DNA of 7,425 nucleotides from Rhodospirillaceae bacterium CCH5-H10 (GTDB lineage: Bacteria; Pseudomonadota; Alphaproteobacteria; Reyranellales; Reyranellaceae), in the NCBI GenBank assembly GCA_001557035.1, contig LSKJ01000631.1:1-7425 (forward strand), read 5' to 3'. The stretch's first letter is position 1; each line of letters starts with the position of its first letter. Positions 5,626 through 7,425 of the stretch are shown here, piece after piece. Under the pieces are notes generated by a model. It made no database searches. It worked only from the letters and a program-made list of their open reading frames with translations, and had not been told where the DNA came from. The position numbers and the translations under genes were made by a program.

Positions 5626-6822
5626 TCAGAGGTTCTGGAGCTTGTTCTCGACGCCCAGGATGTGTCGCCCGACCATCTCGACATGGCCCAACATGGCCTG
5701 CAGATGCTGGCTGGCGCTCATGGCGTCGCGAAAGCGCCGCTCGAACGGCGCACTGTCGAGGATGGCCGTCGTTCCCGCCGCGCGATAGGCGGCGATGGAG
5801 ACGTCGCTCGCTTCGTTCATGCCGTGCGTCGTTGCCAGGCGCAGCCGCATGCGCCGGTCGACGTCGAGCGTGCCCGTCGAGGCTGCACCGTAGGTCGCGC
5901 GAACCTCGGCATGCAGGAAGGCGCGGGCGGCCGAGAGCCTTGCGTCGAGCAGGGCGATCTCGCGCTGGATGGCGTTGTTGGCCGCCATGGAATTGATCGA
6001 GGCACGGCTGTGCTTGCCGCGCGCCAGGTCGATATAGGCTTCGAGCAGGCGGCGCGCGAGGCCGATGGTGACGCTGCAGAAGCCGCTGGCATAGAGGAGC
6101 GTCGAGCCGATCGTGTAGATCGGCCCTGTCTCGCGCCGTTCCTGCAGCGCGTCGCGCGCCGGCGCCATCGCGTCGGGGATGAACAGGTCCTCGACCGTGT
6201 AGGTGTCGCTGCCGGTGCCGCGCAGGCCGAGCACGAACCAGTCGTCGACGATCTTCGCCTCGCTGCGCCTGAACACGAAACTGCGGTCGTCGGCGCGCCC
6301 ATGGCGCATGTGCGGCGTGCCGTCGGGATTCTGCACGGCGCTGTGCGCGCCCATCCAGGTCGAGTGGCGCCCGCCGCTGGCGAAGCTCCAGGTGCCGCTC
6401 AGCCGATAGCCGCCGTCGACGCGGATTGCCGTGCTGGCGCCGTGGCGCGCGCCCCAGGCGAGGCCGACGCCCGGGCTGCCGAAGGTGGCGAGAGCCGCTT
6501 CGTGCGGCATGGCGGCGGCCGAGGTCGCGGAGGAGACGTTGGACTGGTTGACGAACCAGGCGGTGCTGGCATCCGCCCACGCGATGGCTTCCACGGCCTC
6601 GCAGAAATCGATGAGCGGCAGTTCCTGTCCGCCGAGGCTGCGCGGCAGCAACAGGCGCAGCATGTCCTGGGCGATGAGGCCTTCCACGACGTCCGGCGTG
6701 AGCTCGCGGCGGCGGTCGATCTCGGTGCCATCGCGGTCGAGCAGCGGCTGCAGGGCACGAGCCCGCTCGGGGGCGCTGAGGGTCGGAGCGTTGAGGGTAG
6801 GGGCCGGCTGAACGCTGTCCAT
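5626..6822 (-). CDS. Acyl-CoA dehydrogenase-fold flavoprotein, probably group D flavin-dependent monooxygenase (HsaA/DszC-like)
   Basis: A 398-residue soluble enzyme of typical length for this fold. The N-terminal helical domain includes LIAQDMLRLLLPRSLGGQEL (49-68) and a WADASTAWFV stretch (82-91). The middle beta domain has LSGTWSFASGG (141-151) and WFVLGLRGTGSDTYTVEDLF (195-214), the flavin-contact motifs of the superfamily. The C-terminal helices resemble the type 2 acyl-CoA dehydrogenase domain, with FERRFRDAMSASQHLQ (360-375). The catalytic-base glutamate motif of true acyl-CoA dehydrogenases is not apparent, which favours an oxygenase using reduced flavin from a separate reductase. No reductase gene is in the window. 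ATG at 6822 has GAGGA about 6 nt upstream. Near the N-terminus a 15-bp tandem duplication gives PTLNA/PTLSA. Substrate unknown; an aromatic or organosulfur compound is possible by family analogy. Confidence 0.85.
   Translation of the reverse strand: MDSVQPAPTLNAPTLSAPERARALQPLLDRDGTEIDRRRELTPDVVEGLIAQDMLRLLLPRSLGGQELPLIDFCEAVEAIAWADASTAWFVNQSNVSSATSAAAMPHEAALATFGSPGVGLAWGARHGASTAIRVDGGYRLSGTWSFASGGRHSTWMGAHSAVQNPDGTPHMRHGRADDRSFVFRRSEAKIVDDWFVLGLRGTGSDTYTVEDLFIPDAMAPARDALQERRETGPIYTIGSTLLYASGFCSVTIGLARRLLEAYIDLARGKHSRASINSMAANNAIQREIALLDARLSAARAFLHAEVRATYGAASTGTLDVDRRMRLRLATTHGMNEASDVSIAAYRAAGTTAILDSAPFERRFRDAMSASQHLQAMLGHVEMVGRHILGVENKLQNL
6772..6801 (-). repeat. Two tandem 15-bp imperfect repeats inside the N-terminal coding region
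   Basis: Units 6772-6786 and 6787-6801 agree at 12 of 15 bases and encode PTLSA and PTLNA in the flexible, Pro/Ala-rich start of the flavoprotein. This looks like a recent in-frame slippage duplication in an unconstrained tail. Confidence 0.6.
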
Positions 6823-6849
6823 GGAAGTCCTCGGGCGATGCCTGTTGCA

Positions 6850-6880
6850 CTCATACTGGGCCGGATTGGCAGTCCGTCAA
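6850..6880 (-). promoter_or_regulatory. Possible sigma-70-type promoter for the flavoprotein gene
   Basis: On the minus strand TTGACG (6875-6880) precedes AGTATG (6852-6857) by 17 nt, or TATGAG (6850-6855) by 19 nt. It lies 28-58 nt upstream of the ATG at 6822. The -35 match is good and the -10 match weak. The gap to the upstream Bug-type gene is 113 nt, so a separate promoter is reasonable. Confidence 0.3.
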
Positions 6881-6910
6881 TCGGCCAGCCGCGAATGCGA
6901 CTACCCAGCG

Positions 6911-6929
6911 AAAAATCCCATGCCGATGG
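6911..6929 (-). terminator. Weak terminator-like hairpin after the Bug/TctC-type gene
   Basis: On the minus strand CCAT, loop CGGC and ATGG form a 4-bp stem, followed within 2 nt by TTTTT (plus-strand AAAAA at 6911-6915). It lies just after the stop at 6936. The stem is short, so termination would be partial at best. Confidence 0.3.
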
Positions 6930-6935
6930 CGTACT

Positions 6936-7425
6936 CTAGCGGGCGAGGTCGGAGGCCACGCGCCTGTCGCGCGCGATTGCCGCGGCGACGGCTGGGGGGC
7001 CGTCGAATTGAATGGGGATGCCGGCGAGCCTTGCCTGGGTCTGCAGGGATTTGTCGCTGCGCAATCCAAGGAGCGCGGAGGTCAGGCGGCCCGCCACCGT
7101 CGGAGCGGTCCTGGCGGGTGCGAACAAGCCGAAGCTGATCGTGTAGGCGAGCTTGGGATCGCCCACCAGTTCGGCCAGCGTCGGCACATCCGGGAGCTGC
7201 GGCGAGCGGCTGGCACCGGAGGTCGCGATAACGCGCAGTTTGGTGCGGTTACGGGCGTTGTGCAGCACCACGGACCGCGTATCCATCGCCGCGAGATCGG
7301 CGCGCCGGGTCAGCAGCATGTCGATGGCCGCCGTGCTGCCGGCCACCTCGATCGCCTGGAACGACAGGTTCATCCGGCGTTCGACGAGGGCCAGCAGGAG
7401 GCCGATGGTCGAGTCGTGGCCCGTC
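6936..7425 (-). CDS. Bug/TctC-type tripartite tricarboxylate transporter substrate-binding protein (C-terminal part, open at right edge)
   Basis: 162 residues of a periplasmic solute receptor are present. The frame stays open to the window edge (TGHDSTIGLLLALVERR precedes the Met at 7373), so that Met is internal and the true start with its signal peptide lies outside. Family signs: a VAGSTAAIDMLLTRRADLA stretch where Bug proteins read 'Y.G...a..dl..G.vd', then KLRVIATSGASRSPQLPDVP (the 'lr.la.t...R....PdVPT' signature), FGLFAPARTAP, and the helical C-terminus AGIPIQFDGPPAVAAAIARD. Full-length members have about 320 residues, so roughly half is visible. They deliver carboxylates or other small organic acids to TctAB permeases, though many are encoded alone. 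It is upstream of the flavoprotein gene on the same strand, so it may import that enzyme's substrate. Assignment rests on the C-terminal half only. Confidence 0.75.
   Translation of the reverse strand, partial: TGHDSTIGLLLALVERRMNLSFQAIEVAGSTAAIDMLLTRRADLAAMDTRSVVLHNARNRTKLRVIATSGASRSPQLPDVPTLAELVGDPKLAYTISFGLFAPARTAPTVAGRLTSALLGLRSDKSLQTQARLAGIPIQFDGPPAVAAAIARDRRVASDLAR

Noticed and set aside
5601..5628. Short CGCCCGG repeats just after the flavoprotein stop as a terminator or repeat family
   Set aside because: Two copies of a 7-bp GC-only unit are expected by chance here, and no stem with a T-run forms.
5549..6850. Minus-strand 433-codon frame overlapping the flavoprotein gene
   Set aside because: Out of frame with the gene that carries the superfamily motifs; the translation is Arg/Pro/His-rich low complexity.
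5530..6939. Plus-strand open frame of 469 codons
   Set aside because: Antisense to the flavoprotein gene; no recognisable motif and a Arg/Ala/Gly-rich shadow composition.

Overview
The window is high-GC DNA with strong G/C preference at third codon positions. Its gene families (a tailed Crp/Fnr regulator, a stand-alone receiver with an FATGY motif, a Bug/TctC-type solute receptor) suggest an alphaproteobacterium, perhaps near Bradyrhizobium or Reyranella. That placement is inferred from family content, not from a marker gene. Nothing looks like phage, IS, CRISPR, tRNA or rRNA. Eight protein genes are supported, and two of them run off the window edges.

Layout: (1) 1-1858, minus: the N-terminal 619 codons of a large surface or secreted protein (NIDO domain, two Calx-beta domains, start of RTX calcium repeats), with a GTG start behind a very good Shine-Dalgarno. 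It continues past the left edge. (2) 2042-2776, minus: a Crp/Fnr-type regulator. (3) 2888-3262, plus: a single-domain response regulator, divergent from the Crp/Fnr gene across a short gap rich in small dyads. (4) 3365-4132 and 4144-4971, plus: an HpcH/HpaI aldolase and an SDR dehydrogenase 11 nt apart, clearly one operon. A 20-bp near-perfect dyad (3294-3313) that resembles a LacI/GalR-family operator lies just upstream. (5) 5038-5448, plus: a small conserved-looking protein of unknown function. (6) 5626-6822, minus: a flavoprotein of the acyl-CoA dehydrogenase / group D monooxygenase fold. (7) 6936-7425, minus: the C-terminal part of a Bug/TctC-type periplasmic substrate receptor, open at the right edge.

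The regions suggest three themes. The left part holds an exported calcium-binding adhesin-like protein next to a transcription regulator and a phosphorelay receiver, which could be its control circuit (inferred from position only). The middle is a small catabolic operon: the SDR oxidises a hydroxy or sugar acid and the metal-dependent aldolase cleaves a 2-oxo acid to pyruvate (or a relative) plus an aldehyde, probably under a LacI-type repressor. The right part pairs a solute receptor with a flavin-dependent oxygenase or dehydrogenase, suggesting uptake and oxidation of an organic acid or aromatic compound.

No clearly new multi-gene system is visible. The points most worth a second look are the operator-like dyad at 3294-3313, the roughly 40-residue insertion in the second Calx-beta domain, the self-complementary leader of the RTX gene, and the small unknown protein at 5038.
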